Notes: generated by a model from the sequence alone, not told the origin. Counted from the stretch's first letter, positions 25,765 through 35,615 are shown. The stretch is DNA of 47,572 nt from Clostridioides sp. (GCA_031261505.1 JAISJN010000016.1:1-47572), one strand, 5' to 3'. Translations and numbers: made by a program.

Positions 25765-26088
25765 TTATTTTTTGCAATTACAAATACATTCTTCACAGTT
25801 TCCTAGGCATTCATCTACCATCATAAGACATTCTCCGAACGCTGCCTTGCTGCTATTTTTATGCCTAACTATTGGTATGTCCTTTTTTCTAGCCTGTGAT
25901 TCAACTACTCCGCACATTTTATGAGATACAGTGGATGTCAATATCACTACTGCATCTGGATTTCCTATCGTCTTGTTTAATTTTGATGACATCGTGGTGT
26001 ACACCTTTGTTTTAAATCCCCTACTCTTTCCCATTTTTAGATAATCTTTTTCCATTCTCTCATGACCGCCAATTACAAGTAAATTCAT
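25765..26088 (-). CDS. DUF2325 protein with Cys-rich tail, Fur-box controlled
   Basis: 107 residues from ATG 26088 (GGGGAAGAG before it); an ATG five codons earlier has no ribosome site. DUF2325 pattern: 'LLVIGGHERMEKDYLK' start, 'PDAVVILTSTVSHKMC', then 'VVESQARKKDIPIVRHKNS'. The tail 'ECLGNCEECICNCKK' adds five closely spaced Cys (plus one more upstream), a likely metal or Fe-S site that most members lack as far as I know. The family has no settled function. A Fur-like palindrome covers its promoter, so iron shortage should switch it on. Monocistronic, with a leader of about 100 nt. Confidence 0.8.
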   Translation of the reverse strand: MNLLVIGGHERMEKDYLKMGKSRGFKTKVYTTMSSKLNKTIGNPDAVVILTSTVSHKMCGVVESQARKKDIPIVRHKNSSKAAFGECLMMVDECLGNCEECICNCKK

Positions 26089-26193
26089 CTTCTCTTCCCC
26101 CATTATCGTTTGTATTTTTATTCTCCGTTAAATTTCTGAAGCTATGTCGTATCGGACTATTTTAGCTTTTATTTATTACTTCGATATTTATTT

Positions 26194-26228
26194 ATTATAT
26201 GCAATTGATATTCATTTTCAATATCAAT
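26194..26228 (-). promoter_or_regulatory. Promoter overlapped by Fur-like box
   Basis: -35 TTGAAA (26216-26221), 16 bp, -10 TATAAT (26194-26199). A perfect palindrome ATTGATATT-CATTTTC-AATATCAAT (26204-26228) covers the -35 and spacer. It matches the Fur consensus GATAATGATAATCATTATC at most positions. The remaining 26104-26391 gap holds only AT-rich DNA and the argH terminator. Confidence 0.65.
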
Positions 26229-26338
26229 ATGATATTATTTTTATGGGCTTTTGTCAAGATGTTTTTGTATTTTCTTTGTATTGTTAAGTTATTTTGTAAA
26301 TCTATTTCCTATACCCAAGTAAAATAAATCTAAACATA

Positions 26339-26374
26339 AAAAAGACCCCCAACTTCTTATAATGAGGGCCTCTC
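26339..26374 (-). terminator. Terminator of argH
   Basis: On the minus strand AGGCCCTC pairs with GGGGGTCT and is followed by T6, 18 bases after the argH stop. Confidence 0.75.
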
Positions 26375-26391
26375 CACAGTATATTTGAAAT

Positions 26392-27708
26392 CTAAAGAAG
26401 ATTTTTCTTTATACCTTTTTGTAATATATTTTCGTAATCTATAAATTCGTATATATCCTCTGTAAATGCATCTGAGAACTCAGATAATTCTTCTAAACTC
26501 AAGTCCTCTATAGCATTACCTGTGTCTTCACAGTATATAACTATATTTCCAACTATACCGTGAGCATCTCTAAATGCTACTCCCTTGCTCACTAGATAAT
26601 CTGCAACTTCAGTTGCGTTTAAAAATCCCTTTGTAACTGCATTTTTCATATTATCTACATTTACCTTTAGAGTTGCTATCATCCTCTCCATTATTTGAAG
26701 ACACATCTCTAATGTATAGGCACTGTCGAAAAATCCTTCCTTGTCTTCCTGCATATCCTTGTTGTATGTCAAAGGTATACCCTTCATCACAGTGAATAGC
26801 GCAAATAGATTTCCGTAGACCCTACCTGTCTTTCCCCTGATCAGCTCTGCCCCGTCTGGATTTTTCTTCTGTGGCATGATACTACTTCCTGTTGAATAAA
26901 GGTCGTCGAGCTCTACAAATTTAAACTCCTGTGAACTCCATAGTATGAGTTCCTCGCTTAGACGGCTAAGGTGCATCATAATAATTGAAAAATCACTCAT
27001 GAGCTCTAGTAGGTAATCACGGTCGCTAACTCCATCCATAAAATTGTCTACTGGCTTTTTAAACCCTAGTTTTTCGCAAGTTATATTTCTGTCTATATCG
27101 TGTGTAGTTCCAGCTAGGGCACCGCAACCTAGGGGCGATTCATCCAGAATTTCAAGAGCGTTCTTTAACCTTTTCTCGTCCCTGTCTAGCATGCTGAAAT
27201 AAGCTAGTAGATGGTGTTTAAATGTCACAACCTGAGCCCTCTGAAGATGAGTGTACCCCGGCATCATCACTGAGTTTTTCTCTGCTACTTCTTTTAGAGT
27301 AGATTTGAGGTTTGAAACTAAATCGATCATTACAACCGTCTTTTCTTTTGCATACAACCTCATATCTACTGCGACTTGATCGTTTCTACTTCTTCCTGTG
27401 TGAAGTTTTTTGCCGACTTCACCTATTCTCTCGATTAGATTTATCTCTACAAAGCTGTGAATATCTTCATAGTTTCCGTCTAATCCCAAATTTCCACTTT
27501 CTATGTCCTTTAAAATTCCGTCTAGTCCTTTTGTTATTTCCTCTGCCTCTTTTGCAGTCAACAGACCGCATTTCTCCTGCATGTACACATGTGCAAGGCT
27601 TCCTTCAATATCTTTCTTGTATAAAACTGAGTCGTATCCAAAAGACATATTGAACTCTTCCATAAGTTTATTTTCTTCTTTTCTGAAACGTCCTCCCCAT
27701 AATTTCAT
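26392..27708 (-). CDS. argH: Argininosuccinate lyase
   Basis: 438 residues behind GGGGGGG. It splits argininosuccinate to arginine and fumarate. N-terminal 'LWGGRFRKE', substrate motifs 'TGRSRNDQVAVDMRLY' and 'PGYTHLQRAQ', and the mobile catalytic loop 'GSSIMPQKKNPDGAE' with the active Ser are intact. No argG or other arginine gene is adjacent, which is unusual for a biosynthetic role in clostridia. Slightly shorter than the 460-residue norm but with both ends complete. Single gene with its own terminator. Confidence 0.96.
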   Translation of the reverse strand: MKLWGGRFRKEENKLMEEFNMSFGYDSVLYKKDIEGSLAHVYMQEKCGLLTAKEAEEITKGLDGILKDIESGNLGLDGNYEDIHSFVEINLIERIGEVGKKLHTGRSRNDQVAVDMRLYAKEKTVVMIDLVSNLKSTLKEVAEKNSVMMPGYTHLQRAQVVTFKHHLLAYFSMLDRDEKRLKNALEILDESPLGCGALAGTTHDIDRNITCEKLGFKKPVDNFMDGVSDRDYLLELMSDFSIIMMHLSRLSEELILWSSQEFKFVELDDLYSTGSSIMPQKKNPDGAELIRGKTGRVYGNLFALFTVMKGIPLTYNKDMQEDKEGFFDSAYTLEMCLQIMERMIATLKVNVDNMKNAVTKGFLNATEVADYLVSKGVAFRDAHGIVGNIVIYCEDTGNAIEDLSLEELSEFSDAFTEDIYEFIDYENILQKGIKKNLL

Positions 27709-27763
27709 ATGTGCCCCCCCTTAATAATATTTTTTCATCTGATTACTGTAGTTCAAATAATAC

Positions 27764-28594
27764 CTATCCTATTTGCTCAGCTGAGCATAAGTTCTCAAAA
27801 ACAGCATTTGCAAAACCGCTTTCATCATTAGAAGTTGTTATGAAATCTGCTATTTTCTTGACGTCTTCTTGAGCGTTTCCCATTGCAACACCTAGACCTG
27901 CGTATTTTAACATCTCGATATCGTTGTAGTTGTCGCCCACTGCTATTATTTCGTCACTGCATATATTTAAATGTTTAGCAAGCATATCCAAGGCTATACC
28001 CTTGTCCACATCTTCACTCATTATCTCTATATTGCAAGTCATAGATGAGGTCATCTTTATACCCTTTATTTTTGATAACTCTTCTCTTATCCCTACTAAC
28101 CTTTCTGGATTCGCCTCGTCCATCACGGTAAACTTAAGTATATTATTTTTTAAGATATCTTCTGTGAAATCTTTTTTTGTGACTACATTATCCAATGTCT
28201 TCATATACGCCTTCAACTTCTGTGATTCACCTCTGCCCTTTGATCCTAAATCCTTACTAAATAAAAGCTCTGAATGTTGTGCCTGATAGTACACATCGTG
28301 TTTATCTAAAATTTCAAGGATTTTAAGAGCCACTTCTGTCTCGATCGTATTTGAATATATCAACTCTCCCGATGTAGATTTTATCATAGCACCGTTGCAA
28401 GCTATTATAGGTATGTCTGTATTTAAATAGTCAACATGGTTTTTTGCTGAACAGTACATCCTGCCAGAGGCAATCGCAAATTTCATATCATTTTCTAAAA
28501 TCATGTCTATTGCGTCCTTGTTCTGAGTTGTAATTTCCTGTGTTCCGTCTAGTAATGTTCCATCCATATCTGAAACAACTAATTTATATCGCAT
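27764..28594 (-). CDS. Cof-type HAD-superfamily phosphatase
   Basis: 276 residues from ATG 28594 (AAAGGTAGTGAAGAT before it); an earlier in-frame ATG at 28648 adds 18 residues without family match. HAD motif I 'VSDMDGTLLDG' with nucleophile Asp, motif II 'FAIASGRM', motif III Lys and motif IV 'IIAVGDNYNDIEMLKYAG', with a type IIB cap between. Such enzymes act on small phosphorylated sugars or PLP-like compounds; the substrate cannot be assigned. It stands between argH and the calcium ATPase with no evident pathway link. Confidence 0.92.
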   Translation of the reverse strand: MRYKLVVSDMDGTLLDGTQEITTQNKDAIDMILENDMKFAIASGRMYCSAKNHVDYLNTDIPIIACNGAMIKSTSGELIYSNTIETEVALKILEILDKHDVYYQAQHSELLFSKDLGSKGRGESQKLKAYMKTLDNVVTKKDFTEDILKNNILKFTVMDEANPERLVGIREELSKIKGIKMTSSMTCNIEIMSEDVDKGIALDMLAKHLNICSDEIIAVGDNYNDIEMLKYAGLGVAMGNAQEDVKKIADFITTSNDESGFANAVFENLCSAEQIG

Positions 28595-28698
28595 ATCTTC
28601 ACTACCTTTTCTAAATTTATTATCGTATTGCTTATTCCCCAAATTCACAATCTTAAACGTCTTTATGATAATTTTATTTGGATAAGTCTACTAAACTT

Positions 28699-28752
28699 AA
28701 AATGAGAACGGACAATCCATCTAAATGGTTGGCCGTTCCCAAATCATTTTGG
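28699..28752. terminator. Imperfect palindrome after the calcium ATPase
   Basis: AAAATGAGAACGG (28699-28711) faces CCGTTCCCAAATCATTTT (28733-28750), with inner pairing ATCCAT/ATGGTT. It lies just beyond the ATPase stop and before the HAD gene start, and looks like a terminator without a clear T run. Confidence 0.5.
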
Positions 28753-28768
28753 TATTAATAAAATTATA

Positions 28769-31396
28769 TCATAATTTAAAGCTAGTAGTTAGCTTTTTAG
28801 CTTCCATAATTATTGACACAGAAATTGCAAGTCCTAGACATATTGCTAATTCGTATACACCGAATGTAATCGGTATTGAGAATATTCCCCTGAGCATAGG
28901 AACCAAGGTAATCGAGTACAGTAAAAAACATACAACTACAGATCCTATTACGTACTTATTTGTAAAAAATCCAAGTGAAAATGCAGTATGGTCGTTTGAG
29001 CGAGCTGGTATTGTCTGTACGATTCTACACAGTATCAATGTCGAAAACGCCATTGCAACCCCCATTTCATTTGAAATTCCAAGTCCGATTTTCTGTGCGA
29101 TCACGACTGCAACAGATATCAATATCCCTCTAAACAGTACTACCTTCATAACCCCTCCGTCTAAAATACCCTCATCCGGAGAGACTGGAGCTTTTTTCAT
29201 TACGTTTTTCTCTGGATTTTCAAGTCCTAGTGCAATAGCTGGCAAGGAGTCGTTTACCATGTTTATAAATAAAAGTTGCAATGCTGTAAACGGATTTGAC
29301 CAACCTGCAAATACTGCAAACAATATCGCTATTATCGCACCTAAGTTTCCAGAAAAAAGATAGGTTATTGATTTTTTGATATTGCTGTAGACCGTCCTTC
29401 CTACTTCTACTGCCTTTACAATACTTGCGAAATTATCGTCTACGAGTATCATGGAAGAAGCGTCCTTTGAGACCTCTGTCCCACTTCCCATACTTATCCC
29501 GATATCAGCCTGTTTTAAGGCTGGAGCGTCGTTTACTCCATCTCCAGTCATAGCAGTCACCTTGTTCTTTCTCTGCCATGCCCTTACTATCCTTATCTTG
29601 TCTTCTGGTGAAACCCTTGCGTAAACTGAAATTCTAGCGAGTTTTTCATCTAACTCTGGCTCGCTTAGTTTATCTAATTCCTGTCCTGTCAGAGCAATAT
29701 CTCCATCTTCCCAGATACCTATTTCCTTGGCAATTGCCCTCGCTGTAGTCTTGTGGTCCCCAGTTATCATTACCGTCTTGATTCCAGCGCTCTTTGCGTT
29801 TACAATTGCTCCTATTACAGCTTCCCTCGGCGGATCTGTCATGGCTAGCAATCCAATCAAGGTCATATCGCTCTCATCTTCAAGTGAAGGTTCAAATCCT
29901 TCATCTGGTACATCCTTTATCGCAAATGCAAGCACTCTAAGTGCGTCATCTGAAAATTCTTCGTTTACCTTTTTGTACTTTTCGAAAACTTCATCTGTGA
30001 ACGGAACGGTTTCTCCATTGCTCAAGGCGTATTTACACCTTGAAAAAACTATATCCGGTGCTCCCTTGGTAAGCAGAACCGCATCACCGTGGAAGCTGTT
30101 CACTGTAGACATAAGTTTTCTATCTGAGTCAAATGGCAACTCGTCTAGCCTTACGTATTTATTTCTTATTTTATCGTAGTTCATATCGTTTTTACTCGAA
30201 TAGTTGATCAAGGCTACCTCTGTAGGGTCTCCTATCTCCTTGCCGTCTGATGTTATATGTGAATCGTTACATAGGGCAGATACCATGATTAGCAACTTAG
30301 ACTGTAGGTCTTCAGGTGCCTTGTCTTGCTCTACCTTAAATCTGTCAAACCCATACATAAACCCATTTACTACCGTCATCTTGTTCTGTGTCAGGGTTCC
30401 AGTTTTATCCGTACAAATCACACTTGCCGATCCAAGCGTCTCTACAGCTGGAAGTTTCCTTACAATCGCATTGTTCTTTACCATATTTTTCGTTCCAACC
30501 GATAGTACTATTGTGACAATTGACGATAATGCTTCTGGAATCGCTGCAACTGCCAAGGCAACTGCGTACATAAAAGAATCAGCCACGATTTCTAGAATGT
30601 CTCCACCACCCATATATCCTCTTACTACCTGTATGGCAAAGATAGCCGCTGCAAGTGACATTATCCCAATTCCGAGTTTCTTGCTAAAATCCTCTATCTT
30701 TCTCTGAAGTGGAGTCGCTTTTTTCTCAGCGTTTTCAATCATAGTCGCTATCTTGCCCATCTCGGTATCCATTCCGGTTTGTGTTACTACGAAACTTCCC
30801 CTTCCGTACACAACCATAGAACCGCTAAACACCATGTTTCTCTGGTCTCCAATTCCAACTTCTTCTATTATTTTATCACTTGTTTTTTCAACCGACTCGC
30901 TCTCACCAGTCAACATCCCTTCCTCTATTTTTAAACTCTGGGCATCTATTATCCTACCGTCAGCTGGAATGCTATCACCTGCCTCCAGTACTACAATATC
31001 TCCGACTACTAGCTCCCTTGCCGGTATCTGCTCCTTCACTCCGTCCCTCATAACCTTGGCGTTTGGCGCTGATAATACCTTTAGACTGGCTATCGAACCT
31101 TCTGCCTTCTGTGTTTGAACTACACCTAGAATCGAATTTAGTATTACCACTGCAAATATTATAAAAGACTCTATCCTTTCTCCTAATGCGATCTGCACTA
31201 CTCCAGCAACAAGGAGTATTATCACAAGTGGGTCTCTTAAACTATCTATAACAAGTTTCATCGTTGAAACTCTATCCGTATCCTTAAGTTCGTTGTATCC
31301 GTTTTCTTCTAGTAATTTTTTGGCTCTTTCAGATTCTAGACCGTCTATGGTCGAATTCAGATTTTTAATTACGTCTTCGTAATCGCTCCTGTACAT
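28769..31396 (-). CDS. Calcium-transporting P-type ATPase (P2A, LMCA1-like)
   Basis: 875 residues behind TAGGAGG. It exports Ca2+ at the cost of ATP. Actuator motif 'GMLTGESESV', ion site in M4 'AAIPEALSSIV', phosphorylation site 'CTDKTGTLTQNKM' with Asp 330, nucleotide domain 'KGAPDIV', hinge 'MTGDGVNDAPALKQADIG'. Helix 6 'INMVNDSLPAIALGLE' supplies further ion ligands. The M4 'IPEAL' and overall build match Listeria LMCA1 more than the animal 'IPEGL' pumps. Ten membrane helices. Single gene. Confidence 0.94.
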   Translation of the reverse strand: MYRSDYEDVIKNLNSTIDGLESERAKKLLEENGYNELKDTDRVSTMKLVIDSLRDPLVIILLVAGVVQIALGERIESFIIFAVVILNSILGVVQTQKAEGSIASLKVLSAPNAKVMRDGVKEQIPARELVVGDIVVLEAGDSIPADGRIIDAQSLKIEEGMLTGESESVEKTSDKIIEEVGIGDQRNMVFSGSMVVYGRGSFVVTQTGMDTEMGKIATMIENAEKKATPLQRKIEDFSKKLGIGIMSLAAAIFAIQVVRGYMGGGDILEIVADSFMYAVALAVAAIPEALSSIVTIVLSVGTKNMVKNNAIVRKLPAVETLGSASVICTDKTGTLTQNKMTVVNGFMYGFDRFKVEQDKAPEDLQSKLLIMVSALCNDSHITSDGKEIGDPTEVALINYSSKNDMNYDKIRNKYVRLDELPFDSDRKLMSTVNSFHGDAVLLTKGAPDIVFSRCKYALSNGETVPFTDEVFEKYKKVNEEFSDDALRVLAFAIKDVPDEGFEPSLEDESDMTLIGLLAMTDPPREAVIGAIVNAKSAGIKTVMITGDHKTTARAIAKEIGIWEDGDIALTGQELDKLSEPELDEKLARISVYARVSPEDKIRIVRAWQRKNKVTAMTGDGVNDAPALKQADIGISMGSGTEVSKDASSMILVDDNFASIVKAVEVGRTVYSNIKKSITYLFSGNLGAIIAILFAVFAGWSNPFTALQLLFINMVNDSLPAIALGLENPEKNVMKKAPVSPDEGILDGGVMKVVLFRGILISVAVVIAQKIGLGISNEMGVAMAFSTLILCRIVQTIPARSNDHTAFSLGFFTNKYVIGSVVVCFLLYSITLVPMLRGIFSIPITFGVYELAICLGLAISVSIIMEAKKLTTSFKL

Positions 31397-31487
31397 AATT
31401 CCTCCTATTGACTTTGATGAATTTAATTAATACGCTCACAATTATTCTATGTAAAAAATCTATGTTATATACGATTTCAATTGGATA

Positions 31488-31537
31488 GTCGCATAAAAAA
31501 ACGTGCTCACCTCAGTGAGCACGTTTTCTTATGCGAC
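31488..31537 (-). terminator. Strong terminator downstream of ridA
   Basis: Arms of 23 nt (31488-31510, 31515-31537), core ACGTGCTCAC-CTCA-GTGAGCACGT with A and T runs built into the stem. It separates ridA from the ATPase gene. Confidence 0.85.
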
Positions 31538-31566
31538 ATATCATATTATACGTCTTATTCTTCTTA

Positions 31567-31947
31567 TTATAAAACAGCTATTATTTCTATTTCAACTCTT
31601 ACGTCTTTTGGTAGTCTAGCTACTTCAACGCAAGCTCTAGCTGGTTTGTATTCTCCGAAATATTCAGCGTAAACTTCGTTTATGTCACCGAATTCGTTCA
31701 TATCTTTTATGAAGACAGAAGTCTTAACAACGTTAGAGAAGTCAGCGCCTGCTTCAGCTAGTATAGCCTTAAGATTTTTTAGTGATTGAGCAGTTTGTTC
31801 TCTTATTCCACCTTCTACTACTACACCTGTTTCAGGAACTAGTGGAACCTGTCCAGATATAAATAAAAGATTTCCAGCCTTTATAGCTTGAGAGTATGGT
31901 CCTATTGCTGAAGGAGCATTTTTTGTGTTTATTATTTCGTAACTCAT
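31567..31947 (-). CDS. ridA: RidA-family enamine/imine deaminase
   Basis: 126 residues from ATG 31947 (CGGAGG seven bases earlier); an upstream ATG at 31983 precedes that site and is rejected. RidA hydrolyses reactive 2-aminoacrylate and 2-aminocrotonate released by PLP dehydratases. '[17 protein letters not shown]' at the start, '[13 protein letters not shown]', the catalytic Arg in '[15 protein letters not shown]' and Glu in 'VEIEIIA' are present. The neighbour upstream, in the same direction, is threonine dehydratase, the very source of these enamines, so they probably work together. Confidence 0.95.
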   Translation of the reverse strand: MSYEIINTKNAPSAIGPYSQAIKAGNLLFISGQVPLVPETGVVVEGGIREQTAQSLKNLKAILAEAGADFSNVVKTSVFIKDMNEFGDINEVYAEYFGEYKPARACVEVARLPKDVRVEIEIIAVL

Positions 31948-32068
31948 ATTGTTTACCTCCGTACTTAATTTTCTGCTCGACATTTAGCCGAACTAATTAC
32001 ATTATATCTTAACTTATCTTTTTTGCAAAGTATATTTTTTATTAAAGTCAAAGTATTAAAGTATTGAA

Positions 32069-33280
32069 CTATATTAATTTGAATCCTTTTTCTTCTATTG
32101 ATTTTTTAATTTGTTCTATATGATCAAATCCAGTAGTTTCTATAGTGAAGTCAGCTGTTTGTTTGTTTATAGCTTCACCGGCAGATATCTTACCTTGGTT
32201 GACTGTAAGTATGTTGCCACCGTTTTCACTAAGTATAGAAGTTATTTGGTTGAAAGAACCAGCTTGGTCGTTCATAAGTACGCTGAACGAGAATCTTCTT
32301 CCAGCTCTAGCAAGGGCAACCCCTATAATTCTGTATAGAACGTTTACGTCTATGTTTCCTCCAGATATTATGCAGACTACGTTTTCATCCTTCTTAGGAA
32401 CGTATTTACCTGTCATTAAAGCTGCTGTACATACTGCTCCAGAACCTTCTGAAACTATTTTTTGGCTTTCCATCATGAATAGTATAGCATCTGCTATTTC
32501 TTCTTCTGTTACAGTTACTACTTCTTCAACTAATTCTTTAACTATTGAGAATGTTAGGTCTCCAGGAGTTTTAACAGCTATACCATCAGCTATTGTCACA
32601 TCGTTGAAAGCAGGAGTTACCTTTCCGTTTTTAAGTGATTCTCTCATAGATGGTATGTTATCAGTTTGAACACCAACTATTTTGATATCTGGGTTTAAAC
32701 CTTTAAGTGCAGTAGCTAATCCTGATATTAATCCACCGCCACCTATTGGTGCTAGTACTGTATCAACTTTTCCATCTAGTTGTTCGAATATTTCAAGACC
32801 TATAGTACCTTGTCCAGCTATAACAAATCTATCATCATATGGATGTAGGAAAGTTGCGCCTGTTTCTTTTTGTACTTCACATGCTTTTGCAAAAGCATCG
32901 TCGTATATAGTTCCTTCAAGTATAACATCTGCTCCGTATCCTCTAGTAGCGCTTACTTTTGCTAGTGGTGCAGTAGCAGGCATACATATTGTAGATTTGA
33001 TTCCTGTCATTGTAGCTCCGAAAGCAACACCTTGAGCATGGTTACCAGCACTTGATGCTATAACACCGTTTGCCTTCTCCTGTTCAGTCAAGTTAGCTAT
33101 TTTGTTACAAGCTCCTCTTAGTTTGAAAGAACCAGTCTTTTGAAGGTTTTCACATTTGTAAAAAACATTTGCCCCAGTCTTTTCACTAAGTTTAGTGCTT
33201 TCCAATAAATCAGTCTTCTTAACGATATCTTTGATCGTTTCTCTAGCTGTTTGCACATCTTGTAATGTAACTTTTTCCAT
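32069..33280 (-). CDS. Threonine ammonia-lyase (dehydratase) with ACT domain
   Basis: 403 residues from ATG 33280; AGGAG lies eight bases before it, and the GTG at 33289 overlaps that site. Deaminates threonine (and serine) to 2-oxobutyrate. PLP lysine K53 in 'KTGSFKLRGACNK', Asn in 'SSAGNHAQGVA', glycine loop 'IGGGGLISGLA'. One C-terminal ACT-like domain (about 328-403) makes it the single-ACT form, found both in catabolic TdcB and short IlvA enzymes. RidA follows 121 bases on. Feedback ligand not readable. Confidence 0.93.
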   Translation of the reverse strand: MEKVTLQDVQTARETIKDIVKKTDLLESTKLSEKTGANVFYKCENLQKTGSFKLRGACNKIANLTEQEKANGVIASSAGNHAQGVAFGATMTGIKSTICMPATAPLAKVSATRGYGADVILEGTIYDDAFAKACEVQKETGATFLHPYDDRFVIAGQGTIGLEIFEQLDGKVDTVLAPIGGGGLISGLATALKGLNPDIKIVGVQTDNIPSMRESLKNGKVTPAFNDVTIADGIAVKTPGDLTFSIVKELVEEVVTVTEEEIADAILFMMESQKIVSEGSGAVCTAALMTGKYVPKKDENVVCIISGGNIDVNVLYRIIGVALARAGRRFSFSVLMNDQAGSFNQITSILSENGGNILTVNQGKISAGEAINKQTADFTIETTGFDHIEQIKKSIEEKGFKLI

Positions 33281-33782
33281 TTTACTCACTCCTGTAAATA
33301 CATATTTTATATTTTATATTTGGAACTCTCTCCGCATATAATTCTATATCTTTTTTTGGGAAATTTCAACACCAAGTTACGTATTTTTTATTTCCGAAAC
33401 TTTTTGTAAATTCTACCTTATCTGTATATGATAAACGGTATCCCCTGTTTTGCTTTTATTTATTAGACTCTAGCCTGTCGTATTTTGTATAAAGTTTATT
33501 TTTGATCGTAAAATCGTTTTTTTAATTCAACCCGTCGTTTTGTTTTTTTGTAGTCAAAATACGTTATTATTTAAAGTATTTTTGGCATATTGCATAAATA
33601 CATCTAAGAAGTTTTTAAAATAATTTTAAAATACATCTTTACTTTTTAATTTCACGATATATAATTAAAGTTGTAAAAAATAGATGCAGACGAAATATAT
33701 TGGCTGAGAATGAGATATAATATATATGAGACCAATGTGCAAACGCAAGGCATTTAAAATAAATCAAACATAGGAGGCTGTT
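33281..33782. other. AT-rich divergent control region
   Basis: 502 bases between the divergent dehydratase and aspartate decarboxylase genes, with no reading frame of note. It holds a TATAAT (33716-33721) that could serve the decarboxylase gene but lacks a fair -35, and long T and A runs. I see no riboswitch, repeat or operator that I can name. Confidence 0.5.
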
Positions 33783-35420
33783 TTGAAACCATACGATTAT
33801 AAAGAAATTAAAGAGATGTACGGGAAGATAAGTCCTTTTGAATTTAAGGACATCCTTCTAAAAATTGCTAAGTACACATCATCAGAGTTTAACCGTCCAC
33901 TGTTGGATGCTGGACGTGGAAATCCAAACTGGACTTGTTCCACTGCTAGAGAGGCTTTCTTTACATTTGGAAACTTTTCAGTAAAAGAATCTAGAGATAA
34001 TTGGGACCTTGGCAATCTATCTGGAATGCCTCAAAAAAAAGGAATAGCCGATAGATTCTACAATTATATCAACGAAAACCTAGATATGCCAGGAGCATAC
34101 CTAGCAAGGGAGATAATTGACTTCGGTATAAACGAGTACGGCTTTGACCGCGATGAATTCGTGCACGAATTATCAGATGGAATAATAGGAGATAACTATC
34201 CCCTACCAGATAGAATGTTGCCACACATAGAAAAAATAGTACACGACTACTTAGTGAAAGAAATGAAATACGATATAGATGGAGAATGTGGCGATGTTGA
34301 AATATTTGCAGTAGAAGGAGCAACTGCAGCAATGTGCTACGTATTCGACTCGCTCATGGCGAACGAACTCCTACAAAAAGGCGACAGAATCGCACTTATG
34401 ACTCCAATATTTACACCGTACTTAGAGATCCCTACTCTACCTAGATACAACTTCGACATAGTACACATCTACGCAGACGTAGAGGATACAAGTGGAAACA
34501 ACACTTGGCAGTATTCTAGAAAAAGCCTTGCAAAACTAGAAGACCCTAGCATCAAAGCAGTCTTCATAGTAAACCCAGGCAATCCTACTTCAGTCGCCCT
34601 AGACGATAGAAGTATAGGCAATCTAATGGACATAGTTCAAAACTATCACCAAGACCTAATGATAATCTCAGATGATGTCTACGGTACATTTGTAAATAAC
34701 TTCCGTTCGCTTATGTCTAAACTACCATTCAACACATTGGGCGTTTACTCATATTCAAAATACTTCGGAGTTACTGGTTGGAGACTTGGAACATTTGCCC
34801 TACATCAGAAGAATGTCTTCGATAAGAGAATACAGGAACTACCAGAAGAATTAAAACGCACTGTAAACAGACGTTATAGAGAGATGAGTATGAATCCTTC
34901 AAACTTGTCATTTATGAGCAGGGTTGTAGCAGACAGTAGAATGGTAGCATTAAACCACACTGCTGGGCTATCTACTCCACAACAGGTTCAAATGGCATTC
35001 TTCTCTGCCTTCGCATTGATCGACAAGGTAGACTCTTACAAAAAACTATGTATGAGTATCTGTCATAGAAGGATAAAACTTCTATTCGAGGCTCTTGAAA
35101 TGCCGTTGCAACTCGCTGAGAACAACGCCTCTTACTACACTCAACTAGATATTGAGAAATGGGCGAGACTTTCATACGGCGATGAGTTCTTCGAATTTAT
35201 AGAGAAAAAATACTCGCTAGTAGACATCCTGTTCAAACTAGCTGATGACTACTCAGTCGTACTGCTTAGCGGTGATGGATTCGCCGGGCCGAAATGGTCT
35301 CTAAGAGTATCACTTGCAAACTTAGACGACGACGCGTACATTGGAATAGGTACAGCGATAAAGAACATATTAAGTGGATACCTAGCCGAATGGGAAAGCA
35401 TAAATGCTTCAAGGCAATAA
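33783..35420 (+). CDS. asdA: Aspartate 4-decarboxylase / aminotransferase (AsdA)
   Basis: 545 residues from a TTG start with AGGAGG seven bases upstream. Fold-type I PLP enzyme of the large AspD group, which turns L-aspartate into L-alanine plus CO2 and also transaminates. PLP lysine K326 in 'SYSKYFGVTGWRLGTF', 'NPGNPTSVA' and 'IISDDVYGTFVN' are the cofactor loops, and the C-terminal 'KWSLRVSLANL' holds the substrate Arg. The length exceeds ordinary aminotransferases (about 400) and fits this group. Next to an asparaginase, giving Asn to Asp to Ala. Confidence 0.92.
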   Translation: MKPYDYKEIKEMYGKISPFEFKDILLKIAKYTSSEFNRPLLDAGRGNPNWTCSTAREAFFTFGNFSVKESRDNWDLGNLSGMPQKKGIADRFYNYINENLDMPGAYLAREIIDFGINEYGFDRDEFVHELSDGIIGDNYPLPDRMLPHIEKIVHDYLVKEMKYDIDGECGDVEIFAVEGATAAMCYVFDSLMANELLQKGDRIALMTPIFTPYLEIPTLPRYNFDIVHIYADVEDTSGNNTWQYSRKSLAKLEDPSIKAVFIVNPGNPTSVALDDRSIGNLMDIVQNYHQDLMIISDDVYGTFVNNFRSLMSKLPFNTLGVYSYSKYFGVTGWRLGTFALHQKNVFDKRIQELPEELKRTVNRRYREMSMNPSNLSFMSRVVADSRMVALNHTAGLSTPQQVQMAFFSAFALIDKVDSYKKLCMSICHRRIKLLFEALEMPLQLAENNASYYTQLDIEKWARLSYGDEFFEFIEKKYSLVDILFKLADDYSVVLLSGDGFAGPKWSLRVSLANLDDDAYIGIGTAIKNILSGYLAEWESINASRQ

Positions 35421-35436
35421 TTATTTAAGAAATTTG

Positions 35437-35480
35437 TCAGAAAAACACATTCTACAATAGACCTGAATGTGTTTTTCTGA
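35437..35480 (+). terminator. Terminator of asdA
   Basis: 16-bp perfect arms TCAGAAAAACACATTC and GAATGTGTTTTTCTGA around a 12-nt loop, 17 bases after the stop. Confidence 0.85.
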
Positions 35481-35615
35481 TATAATTCTCTACGGACATA
35501 ACTTGAGAAATATATCATCTAAGTATTAGATTTATATATTATTCTCATTTCAATTAGTGTAATCTCACACTTAAAACGTTGAATCGTTATCTAAATATAA
35601 TTTACAAAAGACGAG

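Noticed and set aside
28725-29363. 212-residue plus-strand frame over the calcium ATPase end
   Set aside because: Shadow of the intact ATPase on the other strand; no ribosome site or family pattern.
33584-33593. Sigma-54-like GG...GC pair upstream of asdA
   Set aside because: The GG and GC are too close; a -24/-12 promoter needs about ten bases between them.
33701-33735. CTGAGA block resembling a TPP riboswitch
   Set aside because: The partner motifs (ACCTGA and the GCG-AGGGA block) are absent, so it is chance.
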